Positions 11,528 through 21,741 of a stretch of 64,000 nt of DNA are shown in pieces. Where the stretch lies: the NCBI GenBank assembly GCA_029204225.1, contig CM055104.1:48835279-48899278 (forward strand), read 5' to 3'. The notes beneath the pieces are model-generated. The model saw only the letters and a program-made list of their open reading frames with translations, had not been told where the DNA came from and did not search any database. The position numbers and the translations under genes were made by a program. The DNA is from Diphasiastrum complanatum (taxonomy: Eukaryota > Streptophyta > Lycopodiopsida > Lycopodiales > Lycopodiaceae). Within the stretch, counting starts at the first letter, position 1; each line of letters opens with the position of its first letter.

Positions 11528-12347
11528 TGTGAAAAATTGGCAAAAATCTAGCTTGGCAATTTTATGTTTTATGTTTGTAAGTACATTTCACGCGTGAGGA
11601 GCATGTTCCCATGTGTGTAAAATAGTTAGAATTCGTCTATAATATTGACCTTAGGGGTGTCATAAAGTTTTATGGTCAAGCATCTAGGTGTCATAAGTCG
11701 ATAGGGCCAATTTGGCCTTTGCTGGTAAAAAAATCAAGTACACTTGGTTTGTGTTGATTTGACCAAAAGTCAAAGATGACAAAATCGAACTAGTTAGGTT
11801 GCTTACACATGTCAAGTTTAGGTTTGATGAGTGATGCACCCTATGTGGTGGCAAAAGTCAATGGGTCCAATCATAAGAGAGAGATGTGTTGTAAGGGTCC
11901 AATCAAAAGTAAGGGATGTTGCATCACACATCCAATAGGATTAGAGAGGCTATGATTGAGGGGTCCAATAGGATTGTAGCATGGATCTCCATGACTTCTA
12001 TATGTACTTTGAGTTTTTAGCATAATCTAATGTGAGTTTTTGAGTCAATTTGGAGATCTCTCAATTTTGTGTGTATTTTCTCTCTCTATACCAAGGAGCA
12101 AAATTGGTCTATTCTCTCTCTACTTGAGGAGAGGAGCTTAATTTGCCTTAGTTTTTTCATGATGAGCTCCACACGTGTGAAACAGCTTCGGTTATGAATG
12201 TATGCATGTAGATTCGTCTCTTTGCCTTAGAATTTGACATTGATCTTGGATTTCAATCAATAGTTGATCTAAAGTGCAAAAGCATTGCTGAGGAGATCAA
12301 TTTCACACATTAGGGCATTCCCACACCTGTGAATTTTCAAATGAACA
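11528..12347 (+). repeat. Copia-type LTR, probably solo or truncated
   Basis: Begins TGTGAAAAATTGGC directly after a purine-rich ttttttgaggag tract (PPT-like) and shares its opening with the LTR at 34935 (TGTGAAAATTGTC) and with the minus-strand LTR at 35813-36260. Near its right end it carries ctccacacgtgtgaaac and later ccacacctgtgaa, the same palindrome as at the right end of the 50341 and 53983 LTRs. It ends about ...gaaca at 12347; no PBS follows and flanking pentamers (aggag/attta) do not match, so boundaries are tentative. Confidence 0.5.
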
Positions 12348-13340
12348 ATTTACCCATCGTCTGCACCTCTCTCCGTCACCATCTTAGCCGAGCGCCTTCT
12401 CTCCCATCTCAGCCGAGCACCTTCTCTCCCATCTCAGCCGAGTCTCCTTTTCTTATTATCTCGACCAACACAGGTGTTTAACAAAAAATATTTTTGAAAT
12501 ATCAACCGAAGGCTTCCGTTGGCATCTCAATCGCAGTCATCCATCAGATCTCAACTGACGACTTTGCGTCAGATCTCGATTGTAGAGATCCGTTAGATCT
12601 CGACCGAGGACTTTGCGTCAGATCTCGACCGAAGACATCAGTCAGATATCCATCGAAGACATCAGTTAGAACTCGTCCGAAGACATCAATCAGATCTCGA
12701 CCGGGTCTGAGCGTCAAATATCGACCGGGTCTGAGCTTCAAATCTCGACCAAGTTTTTCCTTTTTGATCTCAACTGAGGATTCTACTTCAGCTCTCAACT
12801 GCATCATTTTCAATTTAGTCTTGACCGCCAACCTCCATCAGCTTTCGACCGTCGGGTCTGCTTGAGAACTCGAGCGACGACATTGATTGCAATCTCGACC
12901 GACGAGTCTACTGGAACATCTTGACCGACGAACCATACAAGCTCAAATCTCAACCAAATAGTCTTGTGAAATCTGGACCGCGTTGCTTCTAGTCCATCTC
13001 ACCGAGCCACCACACTCCTTCACCATCTCGCCAATGTCTCTTCACTCAATCTTGACCGAATTGTAACCTTCAACTCTCAGTGACTCCACTCCATCATGCT
13101 CTCGACCGAGCAGTAACCTTCAACTCTCAGCCGTGCCACTCCTCGATCACCATCTTGATAGAGCCTTCCCTCCATCAACACTTGACCGACCCCTTCATCA
13201 GATCTCAACCAAAGAAATCCATCAGATCTCAACTGAAGCCCTTCGTCAGATCTCGACCGACAAAGCACTTCATTACGATCTCGACTGAAGCACTTCGTTA
13301 CGATCTCGATCGAAGCACTTTGTTACCATCTCGACCGAGG
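12348..13340 (+). repeat. Degenerate short-motif array (ATCTCGACCGAAG type)
   Basis: Dozens of copies of a motif close to atctcgaccgaag, often preceded by gtcag, recur every 20-40 bp with variable spacers (for example 12605-12780 and 13195-13345). It opens with three copies of a catctcagccgagc phrase (12380-12440). Spacing is irregular and not a multiple of three, and stop-free frames here are by-products. By position it looks like the non-coding leader of the gypsy element whose gag begins at 14816. Confidence 0.7.
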
Positions 13341-14640
13341 GCACTTTTTCAATTTTCGACCGGACCATCAGATTTTTTTCGCGTTTTTTCAAAACCTTCG
13401 GGTTTTTCGTCCAAAACATTCGGGTTTTTCTCCAGTGCCTTCTGAGTTTTTGCATGTTTTTCCATCACCCTCACAATTTTCAATTTTTTCCACCATCCCC
13501 GACCTTCGCTTTCTTCGCTTTTTCCACTGCCCTAGACTATCACAGCCTAATCCGATTTTTTGTTTTGTGAACACCCTAGCATTTTTTGTACCATTACCCT
13601 CAAACATTCGCTTTTTAATTTTTTTAGCATTACCAGAGACCTTCGTATTTTTCTCTTTTTGACCTTCGCATTTTTCGTCTTGTTACACTAACTCGTGGTC
13701 CACAACAAGAGGCATACATAAACTGCATCTACCACGTCGACACCACATATTACTCAGATTATTTCGCTATCTTACCCCCTTCGCTGTTTTTCGCTGTTTT
13801 TAACTTCGCATTTTTTACAACCAGAAACTGTCGGTTTTCCATCACCTTTACCTTGTTGCATTTTTCGCATTTTTTACCATAACCCTAAACTTCACATTTT
13901 CAATTTTCCACCTTAATCGTAGACTGTCGCATTCTTGGTTTTTCGTTTTCTTCGTCTAAACCCTTACCTTTGCAATTTTTGCTTTCGCCACCTTCGTGTT
14001 TTTTTTTGAGACTTCACGTTTTTCTTCAACCTTCGCTTTTTTAGAGTGGTCGCCTTTTCATTTTCGCCTTCACCCTTTTTGCTTTCATCATTTTCGCCTT
14101 CTCCCTTTTCGCCATAACCCTAAACTGTTGTTTCTTTTTGCTTTTTCGGGTTTTTTCCACCTTCTCGTTTTTCGGTGTTTCGAGCCATCACCCTAGAGTG
14201 TCGCTTTTTTGGCATTTTTAGTGTTTCGAGCCATCACCCTAGTCTCGCTTTTTTGGGTTTTTCCCACCTTCAAGTTTTTTGCCTATTTTTCAAAGCCCTA
14301 AAACCTTCGCTTTTGTATTTTTACCGTTGCACTCAACCTTCGCATTTTTTGCTCTTCTGAACCCTAAAACTGTCGCGTTTTTCGTTTTTCCACAACCCTA
14401 AATCGTCATATTTTTCATTTTTTTAACCACTCTAAACCTTCATTTTTTTCGTTTTTTATCTACACCTTCACTTTCTTCGCTTTTTAAGCTGACATATTTT
14501 TTATTTTTTGAAAATTTCGCAAGTTTTTTGGATTTTCGAGATTTGCTGATCTTTAAAATTTTCGAGATTCTCTGATTTTTTTCGAAAATCTCTCGTTTTC
14601 AAGCTTTTCCGCATTTTTTCAGGATTTTTCCTATTAAAAA
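13341..14640 (+). repeat. T-rich array with TTCGC and CCCTAAAC motifs
   Basis: A strongly strand-asymmetric tract: repeats of cttcgcatttttc or cttcgtttttt alternating with accctaaac and caccctaga phrases (for example 13795-14420). The plus strand is rich in T and C and poor in G. It follows the ATCTCGACCG array without a gap and precedes the gag fragment, again suggesting untranslated leader. The ccctaaa phrases resemble telomere units but never occur in tandem. Confidence 0.65.
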
Positions 14641-14815
14641 AAAAATAGAACAATTTTTTTTAAAAAGACAAAAATACCAAAAACCCATACAAAACACAAA
14701 AAAGACAAAATAGTACAGAATGGACCACCATACTAATCCAAATATCCCAGCAGATTATCCATATAAAATGCGGTCCCCTACAGTTGAATAAATCAGACGT
14801 CGCAGGTTCTACCGA

Positions 14816-15115
14816 ATGCGGTCCAACATACACGAGCCCTCCACAAATCCATTCAAGGGACAAGAACCTGATAGGACTGAGTCTTCACGAGCACAAGCCC
14901 ATGTTCATGGTGTTGAAATATCGCACGCCAGAACAAATCTTAATGGAACTTCTGCCACTCACAGAGCTCCTATTGAGAGACATACACCCAAGTTAGATCG
15001 ACCAAAGTTTGACGATAGTTCGGACCGTCAAAGACTCTTGCAAATCTTTGAGAATGCATGTGATGTTTACGGCGAAACATCCCCCGACGTTATGGTCCAA
15101 CTGTTTTCCAAATGA
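14816..15115 (+). pseudogene. Gypsy gag N-terminal fragment (element E1)
   Basis: A 99-codon open frame ending PKLDRPKFDDSSDRQRLLQ, IFENACDVYGETSPDVMVQLF, then a stop at 15113. This matches in order the E2 gag at 25990 (PRMEIPKYDKSSDPIRFLQI, then ACEIYGDRTPAEKLMLF), the start of a Ty3/gypsy retrotransposon Gag domain. In E2 this continues to a DWFLNLSEEEKSTWEAVK segment; in E1 the frame is lost after the match. The context is a long leader upstream and unrecognised ORFs plus an LTR downstream. Confidence 0.65.
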
Positions 15116-16470
15116 AAGAGCTGCAAAAAAAAAAGATGAAGACGACTGTGAACCTGCAAAATAAAACGAGCTCCTCACCTAGCAAGTGGTGGTCGAAGCT
15201 CGACATTGCAAGGGTCCAAGGCTGCAACTGTAGAACTATCCGTTCTTTCACCCTTCCACCAAGCCTTCATCATGTTTCCTTACCGTTAGCAAACCATCCA
15301 TCCAAATCTGTTCCTACCACCAATTTCTTGATGATAAGTTAATTCGCTTGAAGACTGTTAACCCAAAGTTTGTGTGACCTACCGATCGAAGGTTCTCCTC
15401 TTCTCGTCAAGACAAGAGCATCGACAAGACTGAAACTTCAACTGAGAGAGGAACTGCAGAAACACCTAGAAGCGAAATGGAGGATACAGACCTCCCATAA
15501 GTTAGTGCTTGCCAAGAAACCAGAGATGAAGCCATCCATGGAAGAAGCAAAAGACAAAAAAAAGAAAGCACTTAGGCATGCAAGTTGTAAAGCTATTGGG
15601 AGCTCTCCAATTTTGAGAATGTCAACCACTTGCAGCAATAAGACATTCTGGTTACATTGCAACAAATTTTGAAAGCAGTTTTGATAAAGACTGGCAATAA
15701 TAAACACTTGATTTTATGCAAGCGAACGAGGATTTACGCTTTTCCAAGTGGTAGTCGAGAATGCCAATGCGGAAGCAGAATGACATCATTGAATATGAGT
15801 TGTAGTGGATTCTGCAACACATTAGGGGTGGGATGATGTTGGCCGATTCTGATGAATCTCCAAGATACTCAGCCAGAGCTACCCAAGAGCACCTCTCACC
15901 TTAGACCGAAGAGGTCTCTAAGAAGACGAGACTAAGGAAGACCGAGAGCCGAGTATGAGAGCCGAGAAATGCTAGTTAGGAGTGACAAGCAAGAACTGTG
16001 TAAGCCTCATGGTGAATCCCGAAAGATGGAATGACCATGTAGGAACTAGTATTTCTAGGCAAAGTAATAAATGCAAGTAGATCCCTCTTAAAGAAAGTAG
16101 AGTGAGCCACCTTTTGATGGTAGTGGAGAGCATTATTTCCACTCGTAATTTGTGAAATGTGGAAATGCCAATAAGATGCCACTTAAGGAGCTCTCTCGTT
16201 TATTTAAGAGACTCTCTCTTTGAGAAGAGGAGATTTTGTGATATGTACCTACTCCATGCTGAATTGAGAAGAGCCTCCATGAGTTTTGGTGCATCCATTG
16301 AGCTCCTTGATCATGCTTGTTTCTTGAGTGATGCATTCATGATCTTGCCCTTCCCTCCTTTGTGTGTGGTTGTGGATAGTAGAGTGGATTAGTTTCCTCC
16401 TTTCCTAGACCCAGGCCAAACAAGCCCTAAAGGCTTGTCAGTAATTTATGGAGTAGAAGGCTCATCCAAC
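15116..16470 (+). other. E1 internal region, no recognisable pol
   Basis: Contains several short open frames (for example 15370-15672, rich in Lys/Glu) but no protease, reverse transcriptase, RNase H or integrase motif that I can see. Probably decayed or replaced internal sequence of a non-autonomous gypsy element. Confidence 0.4.
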
Positions 16471-16474
16471 CCCA

Positions 16475-16795
16475 GTGGTAATTTCAATGCCACCTCTCTT
16501 TGATGCTACACAGGCAAGCACGAGCCAAGATCAAGGCCAACAGACAGCAGAGGACACAAGTCAGGATCAGGGGTTAGGCGAGCAAAAACAAGGGCCTCTC
16601 GATATTGGAGCAGACACGCAGGACCAAGGCCAAGACATGGGCCCCATCCAGAGCCAAGGAGAAGGACAAGCCTCATCATCACGAGGATCATGCTCTATAT
16701 CTGCCAGCTGGACCTTCAGATGCCCCAAATCCATGGAGGAAAAGATCAACGAATTCCTATCAAAATATCTCCATGAGTCTTCTAGAGACGGCTGA
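16475..16795 (+). CDS. Hypothetical Gln/Asp/Gly-rich ORF in E1
   Basis: A 106-codon frame starting MVISMPPLFDATQAST and carrying repeated QDQG units (DQGQQ, DQGLGEQ, DQGQDMG) over residues 18-62, followed by ISASWTFRCPKSMEEKINEF. The composition suggests a disordered region followed by a short helix. Not recognised. It may be the N-terminal part of the next, frameshifted, ORF, since it sits in the same interval before the LTR. Translation is unproven. Confidence 0.3.
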   Translation: MVISMPPLFDATQASTSQDQGQQTAEDTSQDQGLGEQKQGPLDIGADTQDQGQDMGPIQSQGEGQASSSRGSCSISASWTFRCPKSMEEKINEFLSKYLHESSRDG

Positions 16796-16799
16796 TAGA

Positions 16800-17462
16800 T
16801 CTCATTTACAGCCCAAACCATCAAAGGAAACGAGCTGCAAGCACTCCCCACCTTCCACCCACAACTAGAGTTGCGTCAGCAGTTGTTTGAACACGACCTT
16901 GTGGCCACCAGGGTGTATGTGACTAGTCCGCAACAACTCAAGGTGAACGCGCATTTCTTGCCATGCACAGGACGATACAAATGGGCGGAATGCGACACCC
17001 CTCTGGACAAAATCACCCTCAATAATTGTAATTGGCCGAGAATTTTATCAGAATACGGGTGGAATACGGATGTAGACGAAGGGCTCTCATCTAGTTTTCT
17101 AGCAAATATCTCAACTGCCCTGACCCAATAGTCCGCGAGGCAGCAACTTATGCCCGAGACTTGGAATATCTGATGGATATAGAGACCAAGTGGGATAATT
17201 TCCTCCCACCAATCCGTTTTGATCCTAATAAGGCATTGGCTTCAGATTGCGAAGATCAACTGGCAATCGCTCGTGTGTATTACCGAGCCGTCCTTCCGAG
17301 ATGAGCCATTTTCAAGCTTGGATCGATCAACTATGGATCACCGGCATCCACAAGTCCCTGCACACAAATAAAGACTTGAAAAATATTGGTAGAATCACCT
17401 TTGTGGAAGATGTAACGACGTACTTGATCAACCAGCGGCAAGCCAAGCGCTCTCTTTACTGA
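16800..17462 (+). pseudogene. Unrecognised E1 ORF, frameshifted, ends before the 3' LTR
   Basis: Stop-free from 16799: TIKGNELQALPTFHPQLELR, then LFEHDLVATRVYVTSPQQLK, FLPCTGRYKWAECDTPLDKI, NWPRILSEYGWNTDVDEGLS. One frameshift at about 17105-17113 leads to DPIVREAATYARDLEYLMDI, ETKWDNFLPPIRFDPNKALA and ARVYYRAVLPR, then a second break near 17305 leads to the last segment HKSLHTNKDLKNIGRITF, EDVTTYLINQRQAKRSLY and a stop at 17460. The last ~45 residues are preserved in E2 (26310-26466), so the reading is real coding sequence, not chance. I cannot assign a family; an accessory or captured ORF of this gypsy lineage is the simplest idea. Confidence 0.55.
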
Positions 17463-17828
17463 ACCGGCAGAGTGCTGAGGGACCGACACTAGTTTAGGCC
17501 ATGGGTCCTGTTGGGGGTATTTCCAACACAACGTGTGCAAAGGGATAAATTTAATAATAAATGTGTTGCAAGGGCATGGCTTCCTACGTGTATAAGCCCA
17601 TGACCCAATGAGCACGCAAGCTAAATGTAAATAGAAATAATAGACTTGGGCCCTTTGTAATTAAAATAAAACTTGAGGCCCAAAGTCAAGTTAGAACTTA
17701 GAGTTTACTTTTTTAGAGTTGGGTCCAATTTTGGACTCACATGAATATTGTGATTTCTAATGTACGTTTTGTGGACCCTTGGATCAAGTTGTGTCCAAGA
17801 TGAACGGATAGGATCAATGTGAATATAA

Positions 17829-17870
17829 GCCAATAGGATTTTGGGGCAAGGGCCTTCCCCATTTATAAAA
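17829..17870 (+). promoter_or_regulatory. LTR promoter: CCAAT and TATA boxes
   Basis: gccaatag at 17829 followed 30 bp later by tataaaa at 17864-17870. Both are kept in the E2 5' LTR (TATA 24083-24090); in the E2 3' LTR the TATA box is tataaat (26852-26858). Conservation among three LTR copies supports function in the ancestral element. Confidence 0.55.
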
Positions 17871-18074
17871 AGACACCGTTTGTACTCTATTTCCATGCTT
17901 AATGAGAAGGAAAAAACTCTACCATTTTTGGAAGAGAAGCATCCTCATTTGCTATTCAATGCTTGCTATTGCTCATTGTTTTTCATTTGCTTTCAAGTTC
18001 ATACTTTTTGGTTTCAATATTTTATGTTTCTCCCTTAGCAAGTACAATGAGCATTTGATTTGAGCTAACCTCCA

Positions 18075-18191
<117 letters not shown>

Positions 18192-18639
18192 ATCCATCTA
18201 ACTCTCTCTCTCTCTCCCCCCCTCCCTCTCTTTCACTACAAATCATGTGGAATGCTAGTTTAGGGGAGTAGTAGAGTTAGTGGGAGTAGTGTTAAAGGTG
18301 GTAGTTTAGTGTAAGAAGTAGAGAACTATCTAAAAGTAGCATCTTTACATAGTTAGGTACCTATCCAGTGTTCTAACCCTTGTTGACAGGCGGGAGGGCT
18401 ACTACTAGCAAGACGTTCGACCCTACACAATTATATGATAATTTTGGTAGGTCATGTGGTAATTGTCATGTGTTCCTAGTTTTTGTACATCTTTTGGATC
18501 AAAGAAGTCACAACATATTCAAGTTTTTTTTTGAATAACCTATTCTTAAGCAGTAAAGAGAGCAGTCACCACAAATGGAAAGATATATGATAAATTATTT
18601 CATTTCATATGTTGATTATGACATGTTTTTTAGTTATTG

Positions 18640-18970
18640 TAAAATCTTACGAGTCAAAGACAAGCATGACATATTGCACTTTTGTTTGAGTAAGTTCATC
18701 TTGAGCATCTGATAGATGACACCTTTTTAGCACATGCATTGTAGTAATGCAAGCTTTAGTCCAAAATATGTATTAGGTAGCTTCTTACCTTTTAGTATTG
18801 ATCTTGCCATTTTCAATATTCATGTTCTTCCTTTTTGCCATGCCATTATGTTGTGGTGTATGTGGTTGATATATCTCACAAACATAGGCTATAAACTGGC
18901 AGATTCTTTACTCACATAACTCACTGAGAATCTTGCAACTCAGCTACAAAAGAACTCTATTTCTCATGAG
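18640..18970 (-). pseudogene. Copia integrase fragment
   Basis: The minus strand reads, with frame breaks, YVCEIYQPHTPQHNGMAKRKN (normally YTPQQNGVAERKN, so the catalytic Glu is changed to Lys), a degenerate MxxGK segment and KLPNTYFGLKLALLQ (normally LPxxFWAEAVxTA). Only the C-terminal half of the catalytic core remains. Neighbouring sequence on both sides is not clearly from the same element. Confidence 0.6.
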
Positions 18971-19135
18971 TAAATCACATATCTGAGAAATCTATGAAGT
19001 GAACAATTTCACATCCACAAGTTTTCAAAATGATGCTCAAAGAAGAGATGCATAAAACACCATATTGCTTTTTGACAACCAAATCACAATATCCATTTTT
19101 TTCTGCTTCTTCGGCATCATGACAAATTGGATGAT

Positions 19136-20118
19136 CTATCCAATTCCTTTAGGATCGTACTTTGTCATTGCATCCGGCTGTGCTGGCCTAAAGATTTTGT
19201 CATGTTGTTTGGTAGTCACTTTGTCGTTCAATCCAAATGCTTCGATGATAACCATGAGCATTGCATTTGAATTGTTAAGATCCCACAAGAAGGAATGATT
19301 GGCATAGTCAATTTTCAATATAGGAACCAATATGTTTGGATGGATCATCTCTGGAAATAACAATTGATAGTTTGAATGGACATTCATTTCCAAGAATATT
19401 GAGTGAATGAGATGCTTGCAAAGAGTGATGATATCTCTTTCACTCAAAGTCTCTATGAAAAATCTTTCGTAGATTAGATCATCATGTTAAAAAATATTGA
19501 TATTTCCAATATTTTGAACCATAAACTGGAAACTTTAATATAATGGACCTTGGATTGTTTGTCCCATCTCATAGCTAGGACAATTTCCAGCTTGTATATT
19601 ACAAGTTTCATCACATTCCATTGTACACTCTATACCGAATGTGAAACATTCATATAGTCAGTTTTATCCTTGTCTATTACTTCTATTTTGCAAGAAGTCT
19701 TAGACAAGTCTTCTGGTTAAACTTGATGCAACAGTTCTTGTGCTCTCAAGGAAGATGAGGTCCTTGAGTAATTTGCCCCATTGACAACTTCATTGTCTGA
19801 ACTGGCCTTTGTACTGCTCAATTGAAAATCAATACTGAAAACAAAAATATTGTCCTCATAATCCTCCACATCGTGTTCATTGTCCTCAGTTGATTTTCGG
19901 TGTCCCTGCATTGATATTGTGCTCACATTTGGAATTGTCTTACTTGGTTCAAATCGAAAATTACATTTATGTTGTTGATCTTGTGTACACTCCATAGCAC
20001 TGCATAAATGTTGATCGGCCATTTCTTGTGAATTCAATGAAAAATCAAAAACTGCTGACGAAGTTGGCTGGTCTATTTGGTGAACAAGCTTTCCCATTGT
20101 TGATAGTTGTACTTCCAC
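19136..20118 (-). pseudogene. Unrecognised minus-strand ORFs below the gag-like ORF
   Basis: Two open frames, 19717-20118 (133 codons, acidic, with VEDYEDNIFVFSIDFQLSST) and 19136-19447 (103 codons, LCKHLIHSIFLEMNVHSNYQ), separated by about 270 bp with stops. They lie directly downstream, on the same strand, of the gag-like ORF at 20136-20798, so they may be the decayed rest of its polyprotein. I see no protease or RT motif. Low certainty that either is translated. Confidence 0.3.
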
Positions 20119-20135
20119 TTTATTCGCTGATAATG

Positions 20136-20798
20136 TTAATGAAGAATTATCTTTATCATCATTTCATACTTCCAATTCATCCTTTGATGATGTTGATGAT
20201 GATTCACCACAATCATTTGGCCTATCTTTTTTTTTTTTTGGATTCTTGGATTAACAGTTTTTCCCACTTGAACCTTAGGCGTTGTGTCCTGATCCCTCAG
20301 CTTTTGTAACTGTCCCATCACTTTGTTGAAAGCTAATGTCCCGTGTATGTCCAAAGTGTATATTAGTGGTGTTGAATATTCTGTAGCAGCTTCACGTTGA
20401 CCCTTGTTTAGTTCATATTCTATGGTGTGAGCATGAGATCTTATGTCAAATAGTGACATTATCCAAGTTTCACGATGTATATCCCTAGATAAACAAGCTC
20501 TTATCTCAGTCTTTAAGCCTAAAACAAAGTGCATTGTCTTAAATTCCTCCACCGAATAACCATATCTGTCCATTATCTGATGGAAGTCGTTGAAATGGAT
20601 CTCCACGGTAGACGTTTGTTGGGTAGAATGCCATACTTGGTGGTCTGTACATAATTGTTCGCACTGATTGGATTCGCTGCAATGATTGAATTTGTCATCG
20701 TTGTACTCATAATACTGATCTTCAAAATCATAGTTAGATTGATCTTCGTATTCATAGTCACCATCATCATTATACTCAAATTCGGAATCCACACCCAT
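20136..20798 (-). CDS. Gypsy Gag-like ORF with acidic N-terminus
   Basis: A 220-codon open frame. Residues about 8-40 are a Tyr/Asp/Glu-rich tract (DDGDYEYEDQSNYDFEDQYY). Residues 55-125 fit a retrotransposon Gag fold: HFNDFHQIMDRYGYSVEEFK, then MHFVLGLKTEIRACLSRDIH and SLFDIRSHAHTIEYELNKGQ, matching the usual pattern xxFxxLxxxYGYSEEExxxxFVxGLKxExR. A basic stretch (RIQKKKKIG) follows. No zinc knuckle is seen. It is one of the longest undisturbed frames here, suggesting a comparatively recent insertion. LTRs and PBS for it were not located. Confidence 0.55.
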   Translation of the reverse strand: MGVDSEFEYNDDGDYEYEDQSNYDFEDQYYEYNDDKFNHCSESNQCEQLCTDHQVWHSTQQTSTVEIHFNDFHQIMDRYGYSVEEFKTMHFVLGLKTEIRACLSRDIHRETWIMSLFDIRSHAHTIEYELNKGQREAATEYSTPLIYTLDIHGTLAFNKVMGQLQKLRDQDTTPKVQVGKTVNPRIQKKKKIGQMIVVNHHQHHQRMNWKYEMMIKIILH

Positions 20799-21500
20799 CT
20801 TGACAATTGAAGGACTGGTAAGTTATGATATAGTAAGCTGAAGTTGATGTGTAATGGACTTTGATAAATAGCTGAAATGCTCTTTTCTCCACCCACTTAA
20901 AACTCAGAGTTCTAAGATGAGTGAAAGTGAAAGGCAAAAAACACATGTAGGTCATATAAAACTAAGTACTTTTGCTTTTTATAGTATTCAATTCCAAGCT
21001 CAGACGAAAAAGTTATGAGGATTCGAATGTAATTAATGAAGACACAAAACTTTGACTTAAGAAAAGGGGTCTTGAAGAAAATAAAATTGAAACGTAATAA
21101 TTACAAGATTTTGATAACTTATCAATGTCAGACTCGTTGTTCTGATCACTTTTAGTTTCTGCTTCGCTGAAATCCGAGCTTAAAAAAAAGAAGTTATGTA
21201 CAATCATAGAATGAGAATAAACTAAAATACACAACTTAGAAAAAGGGGTTGAAAGAAATTTTTGGAATCCATGAAACATTCTTGTGCCCGTAGAAGAATA
21301 GAAAGAATAGTCAAAAATCCGAAAACTGTCGGCAAACGTTTTTTTTTTGGAGCACCGAGCAGAGGAAACAGAAGAATATTCTAGGGGATATCTGCAAGGA
21401 ATCTTCTCAAAGAATATTCTTAAATGAGGCGCAAGAGTCCTGCTGGGTGCCACAACCAGAGGAAGAGAGGGGTTTAGAGAGAGAAAAAAGTAGAGAGAGA

Positions 21501-21741
21501 AGGATCTCAACCGGAGGAGACAGAAGGGGTTAGAGAGAGAGGCATCTCAACCGGAGGAGAGAGAAGGGGTTAGGGAGAGAGGGATCTCAACTGGAGGAGA
21601 GAGAATGGATTAGAGAGAGAGGGATCTCAACCGGAGGAGAGAGAATGGATTAGAGAGAGAGGGATCTCGACCGGAGGACAGAGAAGGAGGTAGAGAGAGA
21701 GGAAACTCGACCGAAGGAGAGAGAGGGGTGGTAGAGAGAGA
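21501..21741. repeat. 40-bp tandem repeat, six units
   Basis: Units start at 21501, 21541, 21581, 21621, 21661 and 21701, exactly 40 bp apart, each with the core ggatctcaaccggaggagag and a gagagagag tail. Units 5 and 6 read ctcgaccg, close to the motif of the array at 12348-13340. The period is not a multiple of three and the tract is purine rich on the plus strand. Confidence 0.9.

Noticed and set aside
12494-13445. Open frames on both strands with repeated RSRPKTS or DLDRS phrases
   Set aside because: By-products of the ATCTCGACCG motif array; frames shift between units and both strands are equally open.
13435-14360. Phe/Ser-rich plus-strand ORFs
   Set aside because: Produced by T-rich DNA with few stop codons; no conserved pattern.
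13795-14420. ccctaaa phrases as interstitial telomere repeats
   Set aside because: They are dispersed singly among cttcgcattttt motifs and never tandem.
21013-21510. 165-codon minus-strand ORF rich in Ser/Phe
   Set aside because: No domain, composition follows a pyrimidine-rich strand, and it overlaps the tandem repeat region.
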